Assembly (NCBI GenBank): GCA_039986595.1
Contig: JBDWQJ010000011.1
Coordinates: 230,278 to 294,277, forward strand
DNA length: 64,000 bases
Origin: Lentilitoribacter sp039986595
GTDB lineage: Bacteria > Pseudomonadota > Alphaproteobacteria > Rhizobiales > Rhizobiaceae
Direction: 5' to 3'
The position numbers and the translations under genes are program-made. The first letter of the stretch is position 1. Each line of letters starts with the position of its first letter. The notes under the pieces are model-generated. The model saw only the letters and a program-made list of their open reading frames with translations. It was not told the DNA's origin and did not search any database. This document shows positions 49,375 through 58,653 of the stretch, piece after piece.

Positions 49375-50769
49375 TTACAGCAAGCGTGGCAGTATTAAAC
49401 ATAGTGCAGGCACCATCAGAATGATGGCAACGCGCAATAATTCGATGGTAAAAAACGGTATGACACCTTTGAATATTTTCATGATTGGTGTCTCAGGCGA
49501 GAAGGATTTAATCACAAAAACATTGATACCAACAGGCGGTGTGATTAACCCAAGCTCCACCACAATCAGCGCCAATATGCCGAACCAAATTTTTAACTCA
49601 TCGATATCCATACCAAATGCAGCATCAGCTGCAGTTACATAATCCCCGCCATTTAACTCAACTAAAACCGGCCAGAAAAATGGCACCATTACAAGGATCA
49701 TCGAAAGAGATTCCATAAAGCAGCCAAGGATGATTAAAACAACCAGCATCGCAATTAAGATCATGTAAGGTTCAAGCGATGATGTTGCAGCCCATTCGCT
49801 TAATGCCATGGGCAAGCCCGAACGGGCAAAAAAGCCTTTTAAAATGTCGGCGGCAAATAATATGAAATAGATCATGCCTGCGGTTTTGGCGGTTTCTAAA
49901 AGCGCGTTTTTTAGCCCACTACGATCGATACCAATTTCAGCTTTACGTCCTGATTTAACATGTATGAAAATCCCGTAGATCAGGATCAGTGCAACCCCGA
50001 CTGAAGCAGCGGGCGTTGGCGTGAACAAACCTAAGCCAAGGCCAATAATAATCACACCGAAAATCGAGACCACAGGAATAAGACGCCATAAGGCTTGCCG
50101 CCTTTCCTCTTCATCCATTTGGGGCAATTCAGGCGCAAGCGTTGGATATTTCCGCACTCTAAAGTAAACAACAGCGATAAAAAATAATGCTGCTAGAACC
50201 CCTGGAATAATTGCTGCTTGAAACATTTCGATGATCGAACCCTCGACCACAATCGCATAAATGACCAGCGCAACGGATGGCGGGATCAATATCCCCAGCG
50301 TTCCGCCAGCAGCAAGAACGCCAGTAGCAAGACCTTCATCATATTTAAAACGCTTGAACTCTGGCAACGCAACTCGGCTCATTGTGCTTGCGGTTGCAAT
50401 GGATGAACCGCTTACCGCACCAAAGCCCGCGCAAGCACCAATCGTTGCCATTGCCACACCGCCGCGAATATTGCGCGTTAAAACGCTGATACCTTTAAAT
50501 AAATCGCGGCTCAATCCACCTTCGGATGCCAGTAATCCCATTAAGATAAACAGCGGAATAACCGTTAGGTCATAGTTTGCAACACTATTCCACAACGCAG
50601 ATTTAAACTGCAATAAATAAGGTCCAAACTTTAGAAATGGCGAGACAAGCGAAATTACCCAAGAGCCGACAATGCCCGTCACTAACATAGCAAGCGCTAC
50701 TGGCACTCGCAGCATGATTAAAACAAAAACAACCATAAGACCAAAAAGCCCGATGAGTTCGCGTTCCAT
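49375..50769 (-). CDS. dctM: TRAP transporter large permease (DctM)
   Basis: 464 residues, twelve to thirteen helices with DctM features: GLLASEGGLSRDLFKGISVLTRNIRGGVAMATIGACAGFGAVSGSSIATASTM and the later EPYMILIAMLVVLIILGCFMESLSMILV. Forms the translocation channel with DctQ, using the Na+ gradient. It overlaps the dctQ stop by one base. Last gene of a dctPQM-ordered operon. Confidence 0.95.
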   Translation of the reverse strand: MERELIGLFGLMVVFVLIMLRVPVALAMLVTGIVGSWVISLVSPFLKFGPYLLQFKSALWNSVANYDLTVIPLFILMGLLASEGGLSRDLFKGISVLTRNIRGGVAMATIGACAGFGAVSGSSIATASTMSRVALPEFKRFKYDEGLATGVLAAGGTLGILIPPSVALVIYAIVVEGSIIEMFQAAIIPGVLAALFFIAVVYFRVRKYPTLAPELPQMDEEERRQALWRLIPVVSIFGVIIIGLGLGLFTPTPAASVGVALILIYGIFIHVKSGRKAEIGIDRSGLKNALLETAKTAGMIYFILFAADILKGFFARSGLPMALSEWAATSSLEPYMILIAMLVVLIILGCFMESLSMILVMVPFFWPVLVELNGGDYVTAADAAFGMDIDELKIWFGILALIVVELGLITPPVGINVFVIKSFSPETPIMKIFKGVIPFFTIELLRVAIILMVPALCLILPRLL

Positions 50770-51284
50770 TACTTCACCTCAGCTTGCTGAGGCAAATTAC
50801 CAAGATTTGAAAGACATGCAGCAAACCACAACAAACATGAAAATACACCTGGCAACATAAAGGCCCAAACAGGCCATCCAAGCACTGAAGTGACTGTGCC
50901 ATCGCCCCTTGCCTCTTCAACCCCTTGGCTCAGCATATAGGAAAAGAACAGCGCGATCCCTGCCATTAGAAATGTCGAAAATAGATGGCTGAACCATTGA
51001 ATAGCGCGCGGTGCAGATTTGATAAAAACATCAACAGCTATATGCCCGCCATGAAGCTGGCAAAATGGCATCATCGTTAGGGCTGCAAATCCAACGAACA
51101 GCGTGACCATATCCTCATAACCTGGAAGACCAGACACATTGAAGCCGAAATTTCGAACAATCACATTAGCTGAAAACCCTAGCGCATTGATCACGGTGAC
51201 CAACACCGCAAGCATCAAGGCAAAACCGCCGAGCAATGCCCAGAACCTGATTATTTTGGCAAATCCAGTTTTGAGCGCGCTCAT
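50769..51284 (-). CDS. dctQ: TRAP transporter small permease (DctQ)
   Basis: 171 residues, four helices. The DctQ pattern FVGFAALTMMPFCQLHGGHIAVDVFI is clear. The subunit pairs with DctM. It is 18 bp after the SBP gene and overlaps DctM by one base. Confidence 0.92.
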   Translation of the reverse strand: MSALKTGFAKIIRFWALLGGFALMLAVLVTVINALGFSANVIVRNFGFNVSGLPGYEDMVTLFVGFAALTMMPFCQLHGGHIAVDVFIKSAPRAIQWFSHLFSTFLMAGIALFFSYMLSQGVEEARGDGTVTSVLGWPVWAFMLPGVFSCLLWFAACLSNLGNLPQQAEVK

Positions 51285-51302
51285 GAGATCACAATGGCTT
51301 TG

Positions 51303-52352
51303 CTATTTTTGCATGGTATTGGCTGAGACCGCATTTTGCGCTTTTTCAAGCAATACTGCGCCATCAATGCCATTTGATGTGACTTCTGCAAGCCAGCGAG
51401 CGCCGACTTCTTCCGCTTTTATAGCGAATTCAGCACTTGCCTCTTTCGAAAGCTGATTAACGGTATTGCCTTTATCAATCGCGAGCTGAATGCCTTGAGG
51501 TTCAACATTGTCCCAAAGCTCTCCCATCTCTTTGGCAAAGGCTTCACCTGAATTATCATCGATGATTTTCTTTAGATCATCAGGCAGTGAATTGTAAGAA
51601 GCTTTGTTCATGGCGAATAAGAACGTTGATGTGCCAAAACGCTTACCACCTTCAAGCTCAACTGAATAATCAGTCAGCTCTGCAAGCTTTAATGGAATTG
51701 CAATCTCAAACGGCACCAAACCACCATCGACTGTCTTTTTCGCCAAAGCTTGCGGCAGTGCTGGAACTGGCATTCCAACCGGTTCTGCGCCCCAGCTTTC
51801 AAGCATCCAAGCACCCGTGCGTGAAGGAGAACGAACTTTAAGCCCCTTTACATCTGCAAGACTTTTAACATCTTTGGATGTCAAATGCAGCGCATTTCCA
51901 GAATGAGTATGGACAAGAAGTGGGTGAATATCTTTCAAATCATCTGATAAATCTGGTAATAATGACTGAATAGCAGCATTGGTTGATGCTGCTGAACCAT
52001 TGTGGACATTTGGCAATTCAAACACTTCTAAACGTGGGAAAACACCTGGGGTGTAACCTGGAAGCGTCCAAATAACATCTGCAACACCATCCCGCGCCTG
52101 ACCATAAAGTTCCGGCGGCTTGCCACCCAAAGACATGGCGGGGAAAATTTCAAACTGGATACGACCATCTGACGCTTCTTCAATCCGTTTGGCCCATGGC
52201 TCAATCATATCCGTATGGGTGATCGATTTTGGGCTTAGGAAATGATGAATTGAGAATTTAAACTCGTCAGCGAGCGTTGCAGAAGCGCCAAACATAGAGC
52301 TTGTTGCCAAGATTGCCGTTGCAACCAACAAATTACGTTTTGAAAAAGTCAT
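51303..52352 (-). CDS. dctP: TRAP transporter substrate-binding protein (DctP)
   Basis: About 349 residues from ATG 52352; the longer reading frame to 52421 is unlikely. A signal peptide ends near ATLADE. The DctP-type fold includes VRSPSRTGAWMLESWGAEPVGMPVPALPQALAKKTVDGGLVPFEI, with the Arg that binds a carboxylate. It captures a carboxylic acid in the periplasm for DctQM. Substrate not predictable from sequence alone. It leads the operon. Confidence 0.93.
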   Translation of the reverse strand: MTFSKRNLLVATAILATSSMFGASATLADEFKFSIHHFLSPKSITHTDMIEPWAKRIEEASDGRIQFEIFPAMSLGGKPPELYGQARDGVADVIWTLPGYTPGVFPRLEVFELPNVHNGSAASTNAAIQSLLPDLSDDLKDIHPLLVHTHSGNALHLTSKDVKSLADVKGLKVRSPSRTGAWMLESWGAEPVGMPVPALPQALAKKTVDGGLVPFEIAIPLKLAELTDYSVELEGGKRFGTSTFLFAMNKASYNSLPDDLKKIIDDNSGEAFAKEMGELWDNVEPQGIQLAIDKGNTVNQLSKEASAEFAIKAEEVGARWLAEVTSNGIDGAVLLEKAQNAVSANTMQK

Positions 52353-52741
52353 GAAAGCTCCCAGAATTAGTTGCATGCTTTTGCTACCTTTATCACCCAA
52401 AAATCGAGTGACTTTAAGCAAGATATATATTCTAGAACCTCATTCTACAATGCGTTATTCCGACCAAAATCTGAATAATTGCGTCATTTTTTGCCTAAAA
52501 AAGACATAGTTTACTAAAATAGCCATATTGAGAAAAATTTAGCGCAGATAGTATTTTTACTGGCCAAAGATTAGCCCGAAAAATCCAGTTGTGTTTTATC
52601 CAAGCGTTAACTGATTTGCCATTACAACACTTGGCGAGGTGGACATTGGGATATCAAATTCCTACATTCTGCTCGAACAGATTTGATAAGGCAATTGATT
52701 CTCAAATCAGATACATTTGCCGACGCCAGGAAGAGGTAGAC
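52353..52741. other. Gene-free 389-bp divergent region
   Basis: Between dctP and clpP. An in-frame upstream extension of the ClpP frame runs to 52589 but has no ribosome site. I see no RNA gene and no clear terminator; it presumably holds both promoters. Confidence 0.6.
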
Positions 52742-53347
52742 ATGACATTTTTCATGAATGATGAAGACAAAGATAAAAATGACGAGAAGGATGCCAGCGC
52801 TGGCCGCATTACAGAGCTTTTGTTTAAAAGCCGTAATGTATTAATCACTGGTGGCATTGACGATAAAGTCGCCCGTCAAGCCACATCACATCTTTTGGCA
52901 TTGGCAGAAGATTCAGATGATCCAATTAATTTGTTTATCTCATCACCGGGTGGCCACGTTGAATCTGGCGACATGGTGCATGACATGATCAAGTTTATTC
53001 GTCCAAAAGTGCGCACAATCGGCTCAGGCTGGGTGGCATCTGCAGGTGCGTTGATTTTTGTTGGCGCTGAAAAAGAAGATCGTTACTGCCTACCAAACAC
53101 ACGCTTCTTGTTGCATCAACCATCTGGTGGTGTGCGCGGCATGGCGTCAGACATTGAAATTCAGGCAGAACAAATTCAAAAAATGCGTGAGCGTTTTGAA
53201 ATCTTGTTCTCAGAAGCTACAGGACAAACACCTGAAAAAATTCACGAAGATACAAAACGTGATTTTTGGCTCAACACAGATGAAGCTTTGGCTTATGGCT
53301 TACTTGGTAAAGTCATCCGCTCGCAGGACGACCTGCCAAAAGCTTAA
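52742..53347 (+). CDS. ClpP-family peptidase, non-canonical paralogue
   Basis: 201 residues from ATG 52742, preceded by AGAGG; the open frame extends upstream to 52589 without a ribosome site. The catalytic triad is intact: Ser in GWVASAGALIF (canonical AASMGA), His in LLHQPSGG, Asp in KRDFWLNTDEALAYGLL. The N-terminus (MNDEDKDKNDEKD) is unusually acidic and shorter than typical ClpP. Neither clpX nor tig is adjacent, so this is probably an orphan ClpP2-type subunit, possibly with a separate role. A strong terminator follows. Confidence 0.9.
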   Translation: MTFFMNDEDKDKNDEKDASAGRITELLFKSRNVLITGGIDDKVARQATSHLLALAEDSDDPINLFISSPGGHVESGDMVHDMIKFIRPKVRTIGSGWVASAGALIFVGAEKEDRYCLPNTRFLLHQPSGGVRGMASDIEIQAEQIQKMRERFEILFSEATGQTPEKIHEDTKRDFWLNTDEALAYGLLGKVIRSQDDLPKA

Positions 53348-53371
53348 ATTGATTTTATTGATATCAATTAA

Positions 53372-53403
53372 AAAACCCGCTTGAATAGCTTCAGGCGGGT
53401 TTT
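53372..53403 (+). terminator. Rho-independent terminator after clpP
   Basis: AAAACCCGCTTGAA (53372–53385) pairs with TTCAGGCGGGTTTT (53390–53403), one G·U, followed by more T. It cleanly ends the clpP transcript. Confidence 0.85.
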
Positions 53404-53522
53404 CTTTGTGCAGACCTTGGTTTTGAGCGCATCAAACTTGCAATTAAACCCGTAATCTGAAATTAGCGAAGAAAGCAAAGCGGTTATAAACACCACATCA
53501 ACGATAAAAATGAGTAACGAAA

Positions 53523-54374
53523 TTGCCCGTCATCATATCACTAAGCACAATACCATCGCGGTTTGATAAAATCGGTCCTACGCTTGAAAGCTTGTTGGCA
53601 CAATCTGCTAAGATTGATGAGATCCGTCTATATATCCCCAAGTCCTACCTCAGGTTTTCTGATTATGATGGTGTTGCGTTACCTGTTATCCCAAATGGTA
53701 TTACGCTCATTCGTCCTGATCAAGATGATGGCCCAGCATCCAAAGTCATTCATTGTCTTGTCGACCCAAAGCTTGACCCCGAAAGCCAGATAATTTTTTG
53801 TGATGATGACCGGATATACGATAAAGACTGGGCACAAAAAAGGTTAGATCAATCTGCTGAGCACCCTGAATGCGCGATCACAGGCAGCGGTTTGTTTGTT
53901 GAAACGTTCAATGATCAACAACGTGAATTTAATACAAATCAATTACCGCGCGCTGCGCGCTATCCAAAGTATATGGACGTTCCTTATAAAATTGCGCGCG
54001 CGTTCCGCATTGCTCTTAATGAGGGGATCAAGGCGGCATTTACCACGAAATTTGCCAAACCAACTTTCCGCAAAAGTGGGTATATTGATATCTTTGAAGG
54101 ATTTTCCGGTGTGTTGGTTAAGCCTCGATTTTTTACAAAAGACGTGCTCAACATTGCCGAAGTTGCGCAATTTCAAGATGACATTTGGTTATCAGCAAAC
54201 ATAGCTAAAAACGGTTTCCAAATTTGGACGGATGCGGGTGAATTTCGCCCGAAATTTTCTGAAGCTGATGAAATGGAGCCGTTGAATTTACAAATATTTG
54301 AGGGCGCGAACCGCCGTGAGTTGAACCGCAAAATTATCCAATATTGCCAAGATCATATGGGTATCTGGAGATAG
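53523..54374 (+). CDS. Glycosyltransferase family A-like protein
   Basis: 283 residues with a TTG start; a TGA in the same frame twelve bases upstream (53511) excludes a longer product. The sequence MPVIISLSTIPSRFDKIGPTLESLLAQSAKIDEIRLYI is like the N-terminus of GT2/GT-A enzymes, and DDDRIYDKDWAQ is a DxD-like nucleotide-sugar site. Substrate sugar unknown. It is followed by a VOC gene whose frame starts two bases after this gene ends. Confidence 0.75.
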   Translation: MPVIISLSTIPSRFDKIGPTLESLLAQSAKIDEIRLYIPKSYLRFSDYDGVALPVIPNGITLIRPDQDDGPASKVIHCLVDPKLDPESQIIFCDDDRIYDKDWAQKRLDQSAEHPECAITGSGLFVETFNDQQREFNTNQLPRAARYPKYMDVPYKIARAFRIALNEGIKAAFTTKFAKPTFRKSGYIDIFEGFSGVLVKPRFFTKDVLNIAEVAQFQDDIWLSANIAKNGFQIWTDAGEFRPKFSEADEMEPLNLQIFEGANRRELNRKIIQYCQDHMGIWR

Positions 54375-54376
54375 AC

Positions 54377-54760
54377 ATGACCGCGCCATTTGAAATCAAA
54401 ACACATGGCATTATTTTAGGTACGGAAAATTACGACGCTTGCTGTGCGTTTTATCGAGATATAATTGGGCTTCCTGTTTGGTATGATAAAGGTCACCTTC
54501 TGTGTCTGCGTTATGGCGATGGGTATTTAATGATCGAAACAGGTGGTCACGCACATAACGGCGTCAAACCAAATTCGCATAATCCAACCATGCTTCGCTT
54601 AAATGTCGAAAATGTAAAAGCTGCATCAGATGCACTTCGCGCACGCGGTGTTGATGTTGATTACAAAGAGTTTGAATGGGGACAAGTCGGCACATTTTGC
54701 GACCCTGATGGCAATAAATGCGAACTCAAGGACGCTGGTGACCCTTGGTTTAACAACTAA
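54377..54760 (+). CDS. VOC-family (glyoxalase/bleomycin-resistance fold) protein
   Basis: 127 residues. Two beta-alpha-beta units of the VOC fold: GIILGTENYDACCAFYRDIIGLPVWYD and CDPDGNKCELKDAG; the Glu in CELKD is a metal ligand. Similar to fosfomycin-resistance or glyoxalase-like dioxygenase proteins. Located two bases downstream of the glycosyltransferase-like gene, probably co-transcribed. Confidence 0.88.
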   Translation: MTAPFEIKTHGIILGTENYDACCAFYRDIIGLPVWYDKGHLLCLRYGDGYLMIETGGHAHNGVKPNSHNPTMLRLNVENVKAASDALRARGVDVDYKEFEWGQVGTFCDPDGNKCELKDAGDPWFNN

Positions 54761-54805
54761 CAAACTGCCTGAACCCATGTTCAACCCTTGAGCTTTGTCT
54801 TCGTC

Positions 54806-55498
54806 TTAAGGTGTTTTCATATCCTGTGTTTGAGTTGGTGTTTCTGTTTCACTTTCTCCATCAATTTCATCTTGATTTTCCGTATTGGCGACTTGATTTG
54901 ATGCTTCATCATTTTTAGGAATTGTCGCAACAGCTGCGCCTTCAAATCTGCCGAGAACATTGGTTACAAATTTCTCTGAGAAACCGGCGATAAATGCCCA
55001 AACCAAAAGCTTGGCATAATCACTAAAACCATGCTTTCCATATTGTTCAAATATCGTAGGAAATCCCGTTGTTTTATCTGTTGAAAGAGAGACGAATTCG
55101 GGGAACATATCACCGCGCAAAAGTCCGGCTAAAAAGATCAAGTAAAGCACCATTGCTAAAACACCACCCACCATGGGAGCGAGTATTAGATAAACTTTTG
55201 AGTTAGCTAACAGCTCCAGATCCTGCACGGTTAAATCTTTCAGGCGTCGTTGAAGACTTACAAAACCACCAATAATCCCGCATACAAGCACAGATGGAAG
55301 TGCCACACTCCCTGAAGGTCCGGGAACTACGTCACTACCTGACCAATACGCAAACAATTTAGGTAAAGCATTGATTTGAATTAATAAAGTTGCAAAACCA
55401 CCAAAGACTAATAACAGTAAAAGCGCCCTGAACAAATTGACGCTTACTTTGATAATTAATTCACGCGTATAAGCAGCATCTGCATGCTGTTGTGTCAT
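54806..55498 (-). CDS. Four-helix membrane protein, unknown function
   Basis: About 230 residues with four hydrophobic helices (the longest near 15–35, 65–80, 100–125 and 130–170) and a C-terminal hydrophilic tail with Asn/Glu/Thr/Gln repeats ending TETPTQTQDMKTP. No family recognised. Start ATG 55498 is preferred over a GTG at 55513. Monocistronic by context. Confidence 0.65.
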   Translation of the reverse strand: MTQQHADAAYTRELIIKVSVNLFRALLLLLVFGGFATLLIQINALPKLFAYWSGSDVVPGPSGSVALPSVLVCGIIGGFVSLQRRLKDLTVQDLELLANSKVYLILAPMVGGVLAMVLYLIFLAGLLRGDMFPEFVSLSTDKTTGFPTIFEQYGKHGFSDYAKLLVWAFIAGFSEKFVTNVLGRFEGAAVATIPKNDEASNQVANTENQDEIDGESETETPTQTQDMKTP

Positions 55499-55579
55499 GA
55501 TAAACTCCCCCAATCATTCTATGATGAAGTTTAAAGCAATAAATAAAAATAATCTATAGTTGTATTTCTTAAGCGTGAT

Positions 55580-56167
55580 TTAGATAAATATCATCACAAC
55601 TGTCAGCGCCATGATGGTCGCCATCATAATCATAAAGATGCGCCAAACACGATCTGATTTTAAAAAGCCTGAGAGCAGATGTCCGACTGTGGTCCAAAAC
55701 AAGCAAACAGCTAAATTTATACCAGCGAACACGATAAACAACCTGATCGCTTCACCCGTGGGTGTAAGTCCGCCGCCAAAGCCTGCATATGCAGCTAATG
55801 TAACCGCCCAGACCTTTGGATTGACCGCTTGGAACAGAATAGCTTCAATAAATGTAAATGGGCGACCCTTATCATCGGCACGCCCTGCCCGCCCCGCTTG
55901 TGCAGTTTTCCACGAAAGCCATAATATCCAAAGTGCTGCAACGATCTGGAAAGCGAATTTCAAACCTGGGGCTGCAAGTAATATACTGCTCAAACCCAGC
56001 GCGCTGCAAGCGGCCAAAATCCCCGTACCAATGGGAACGCCCAACAAATGCGGCAATGTTGCACGAAAACCAAAACGTGCGCCTGACGCTGTTAGCATGA
56101 CGACATTGGGCCCGGGTGAGAACAGACCAGCAGCAACAAACATGATAAGCGCGATGGGAAATGTCAT
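55580..56167 (-). CDS. LysE-family amino-acid exporter
   Basis: 195 residues, six helices. LysE/RhtB motif ALIMFVAAGLFSPGPNVVMLTASGARFGFRATLPHLLGVPIGTG at the N-terminus. It exports amino acids such as lysine or threonine; the identity is unknown. It starts nine bases after the amino-acid ABC ATPase stop, so it belongs to the importer operon. Confidence 0.92.
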   Translation of the reverse strand: MTFPIALIMFVAAGLFSPGPNVVMLTASGARFGFRATLPHLLGVPIGTGILAACSALGLSSILLAAPGLKFAFQIVAALWILWLSWKTAQAGRAGRADDKGRPFTFIEAILFQAVNPKVWAVTLAAYAGFGGGLTPTGEAIRLFIVFAGINLAVCLFWTTVGHLLSGFLKSDRVWRIFMIMMATIMALTVVMIFI

Positions 56168-56176
56168 AATTGGACC

Positions 56177-56905
56177 TTATAATACACTCTTTAAAAACGC
56201 TTGGCTGCGTGGGTGCTTTGGATGGGAAAATATCTCTTCGGGCTTACCCTCTTCGATGATCTCACCTTCATGTAGGATGCAAACTCTATCGGCTGCTTCA
56301 CGGGCAAAACCCATTTCATGAGTTGCTAATATCATCGTCATGTTTTGCGCTTTGAGCGCACGAAGCACATCGAGCACTTCTGCCACCAATTCTGGATCTA
56401 GCGCAGAGGTAACCTCGTCAAACAACATAATTTGCGGTTTCATTGCCAATGCTCTGACAATTGCGACGCGTTGTTGCTGACCACCTGAAAGCTGATCGGG
56501 GTAATGATCCATGCGATCGGCCAAACCAAACTTTTCAAATAATTGCTCAATTTCAGGGCGCAGAGCCTCACGTGATTTTTTGTAAATGCGGCGCGGCGCA
56601 AGCATAACATTTTCCACTGCACTCATATGCGGGAAAAGGTTATAGCTTTGGAACACAATACCAATCTTTTGCCGCACAGGCTGTGGGTCTAAGCCGGGCA
56701 GTGAAATATCATCACCATCGAGCCAAATGGCGCCATCATCGATGGGTTCAAGCAGATTAATTGATCGCAGAAGTGTTGATTTACCTGAACCTGACGCGCC
56801 AATTAGGCATATCATTTCACCTTCATCAACGCTCAGGTTAAGCCCTTTTAAAACAGTTACTTCGCCAAAGCTTTTAACGACATTTTCTACGCGTAATTTG
56901 CTCAT
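56177..56905 (-). CDS. Polar amino-acid ABC transporter ATP-binding protein
   Basis: 242 residues from ATG 56905, two bases before the end of the permease gene. Walker A GASGSGKSTLLRS, ABC signature LSGGQQQRVAIVRALAMKP, Walker B IMLFDEVTSALD and a switch His (ATHEM). It belongs to the GlnQ/HisP class of polar amino-acid ABC ATPases. Confidence 0.95.
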   Translation of the reverse strand: MSKLRVENVVKSFGEVTVLKGLNLSVDEGEMICLIGASGSGKSTLLRSINLLEPIDDGAIWLDGDDISLPGLDPQPVRQKIGIVFQSYNLFPHMSAVENVMLAPRRIYKKSREALRPEIEQLFEKFGLADRMDHYPDQLSGGQQQRVAIVRALAMKPQIMLFDEVTSALDPELVAEVLDVLRALKAQNMTMILATHEMGFAREAADRVCILHEGEIIEEGKPEEIFSHPKHPRSQAFLKSVL

Positions 56906-56906
56906 C

Positions 56907-57740
56907 TTATGATCGCTCACGATTTTGCTTGGCAAGTAGATAATCCGCAAAACGCGTTGCCGGAATAGTCACCGCTAAGAAGATAATTGCAGCGCCAACA
57001 TAAGGTGTAAAGTTTGCTAAAAGCGATTTAAACACACCTGCCTGCCGGAAAATCTCAACCGGACCAATAAAGCTAAGCAGAGCAACATCTTTTTGAAGCG
57101 CAATCAACATATTCATATTCGCTGGCACAACGCGGCGGATTGCTTGTGGCAAGACCACATAGCGCATCACATCTGAATTGCTCAAACCGAGAGATGAAGC
57201 AGCAGCACGCTGGCTTTTATGCACGCTTTCAATTCCTGACCGGAAGATCTCAGCTACATAGGCAGAATATGTAAGCACCAGCGCAACAGAACCCCAAATA
57301 TAAGGGCTATTATATGGTCTTGGCAGGCCTAATCCGGGAATACCAAAACCTATAAGATAAACGGTTAAAACCACCGGTACGCCGCGGAATATATCGGTGT
57401 AAATCGCACCAAAAATACGTAAAGGAAATAATGCTGGCGATTGCACATCTCGACATAATGCAATTGCTAAACCAAGTATGGCAATCAGCGGTGCACACCA
57501 CAAAAAGATTAAGACATCAATCCAAAATGCGCTTAGCAGTTTGGGGAAGGTTTTGATGAAAACCTCCTTGTTAAAAAAGCTTTTTTGAACCGCTTCCCAA
57601 CCGGGCGCCGTAGGTACGAGTATAAAGATCAACGCCAGCACAATGAAGGTGCTGACACTTGCTATGACCACCCCTTTGCGCCGTTCTTTTTGCTCATAAA
57701 CTTGGCGCGGCGTGAGGTTTTTAGTCGAATTTTGCAACAC
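56907..57740 (-). CDS. Amino-acid ABC transporter permease
   Basis: 277 residues with a GTG start. Five to six helices; the EAA loop reads AASSLGLSNSDVMRYVVLPQAIRRVVPANMN. It belongs to the GlnP/HisM class. Only one permease gene is present, so the transporter should use a permease homodimer. Gap of one base to the ATPase gene. Confidence 0.92.
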   Translation of the reverse strand: MLQNSTKNLTPRQVYEQKERRKGVVIASVSTFIVLALIFILVPTAPGWEAVQKSFFNKEVFIKTFPKLLSAFWIDVLIFLWCAPLIAILGLAIALCRDVQSPALFPLRIFGAIYTDIFRGVPVVLTVYLIGFGIPGLGLPRPYNSPYIWGSVALVLTYSAYVAEIFRSGIESVHKSQRAAASSLGLSNSDVMRYVVLPQAIRRVVPANMNMLIALQKDVALLSFIGPVEIFRQAGVFKSLLANFTPYVGAAIIFLAVTIPATRFADYLLAKQNRERS

Positions 57741-57752
57741 GTGTTGAACTTA

Positions 57753-58583
57753 CTATTTGATCAACGGCACACCCGTTGTTTCCTGCAACCATTCAGCTTC
57801 AATGCGCAATAGTGTGCCATCTTCTTTGATGCGGCGAACCCCTTCATCAACACATGGTTTGATCGGGTTGTCATTTGACATCAACAGGCCAAACTGGTCC
57901 GGATTTGTCGCCATTTCCGCTGGGAATTGACCAAGCACAACGCCATCATCCAAGAGCACAGCACTTGTGAACAATGCAGTTGGCAAATCAAATAGTCCTG
58001 CATCAATTTGGCCTGCTTTTAGTGCTTCAGTGACATTTGCCACATCATCATAAAGCAACGGATCGCTATCTGGCTTGATGTCGTCTGTGATAAACCCAAG
58101 CGCTGTGGTGGAAGCACCTGCGCCCCATTTCAATGTTTTTAAGCTCTCCATGGTCGCAGTTGCGCCTGCTTCTAATGTAGGCTTTCTAATGAGTACTGCC
58201 ATCGGAGAAGAGTAATAGCTTTCAGAAAAATCAACGACCTTCTCACGGTCTTCAGTGATTGAGAACTGCTGGAGGTTAAAGTCAAAATCTTTCGGCCCTG
58301 GCTGAATTGATTGATCAAAGCTTGCGCGCACCCACTCAACCTTGTCTTTGCTATAGCCCATCTTTTCAGCCACAGCATAAGCAACAGCCGCCTCAAATCC
58401 CTGCCCGCTTTCAGGCGCATCATCAATCACCCAAGGAAAATATGCAGGATTACCAGTCGCAATAGTCAACACACCCTCATTGACAGTCAAACCTGTGGCA
58501 CATTTGTTTTCACCCGCATGTGCTGGTGTAAACATCAAAGCACTGAGCATTAGACCTGTAAAAATGGATAATTTGGTTTTCAT
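57753..58583 (-). CDS. Amino-acid ABC transporter substrate-binding protein
   Basis: 276 residues from ATG 58583 with a signal peptide ending near PAHAG. SBP_bac_3 fold: VLTIATGNPAYFPWVIDD near the start, then DFDFNLQQFSITEDREKVVDFSESYYSSPMAVL and an acidic hinge. Polar amino-acid type. It leads the operon SBP–permease–ATPase–LysE. Confidence 0.92.
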   Translation of the reverse strand: MKTKLSIFTGLMLSALMFTPAHAGENKCATGLTVNEGVLTIATGNPAYFPWVIDDAPESGQGFEAAVAYAVAEKMGYSKDKVEWVRASFDQSIQPGPKDFDFNLQQFSITEDREKVVDFSESYYSSPMAVLIRKPTLEAGATATMESLKTLKWGAGASTTALGFITDDIKPDSDPLLYDDVANVTEALKAGQIDAGLFDLPTALFTSAVLLDDGVVLGQFPAEMATNPDQFGLLMSNDNPIKPCVDEGVRRIKEDGTLLRIEAEWLQETTGVPLIK

Positions 58584-58653
58584 AGCAATTTCCGTTCCCG
58601 TACTAATAAATTTGTAAGCTCTATTAAGACCCGTTTGTGTGAGACTGGCAAGA

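Noticed and set aside
52589..52741. 51-residue N-terminal extension of the ClpP paralogue
   Set aside because: No ribosome site; Cys/Trp-rich reading unlike ClpP propeptides.
55611..56321. 236-residue frame antisense to LysE
   Set aside because: Shadow of LysE and the end of the ABC ATPase; no ribosome site or family pattern.
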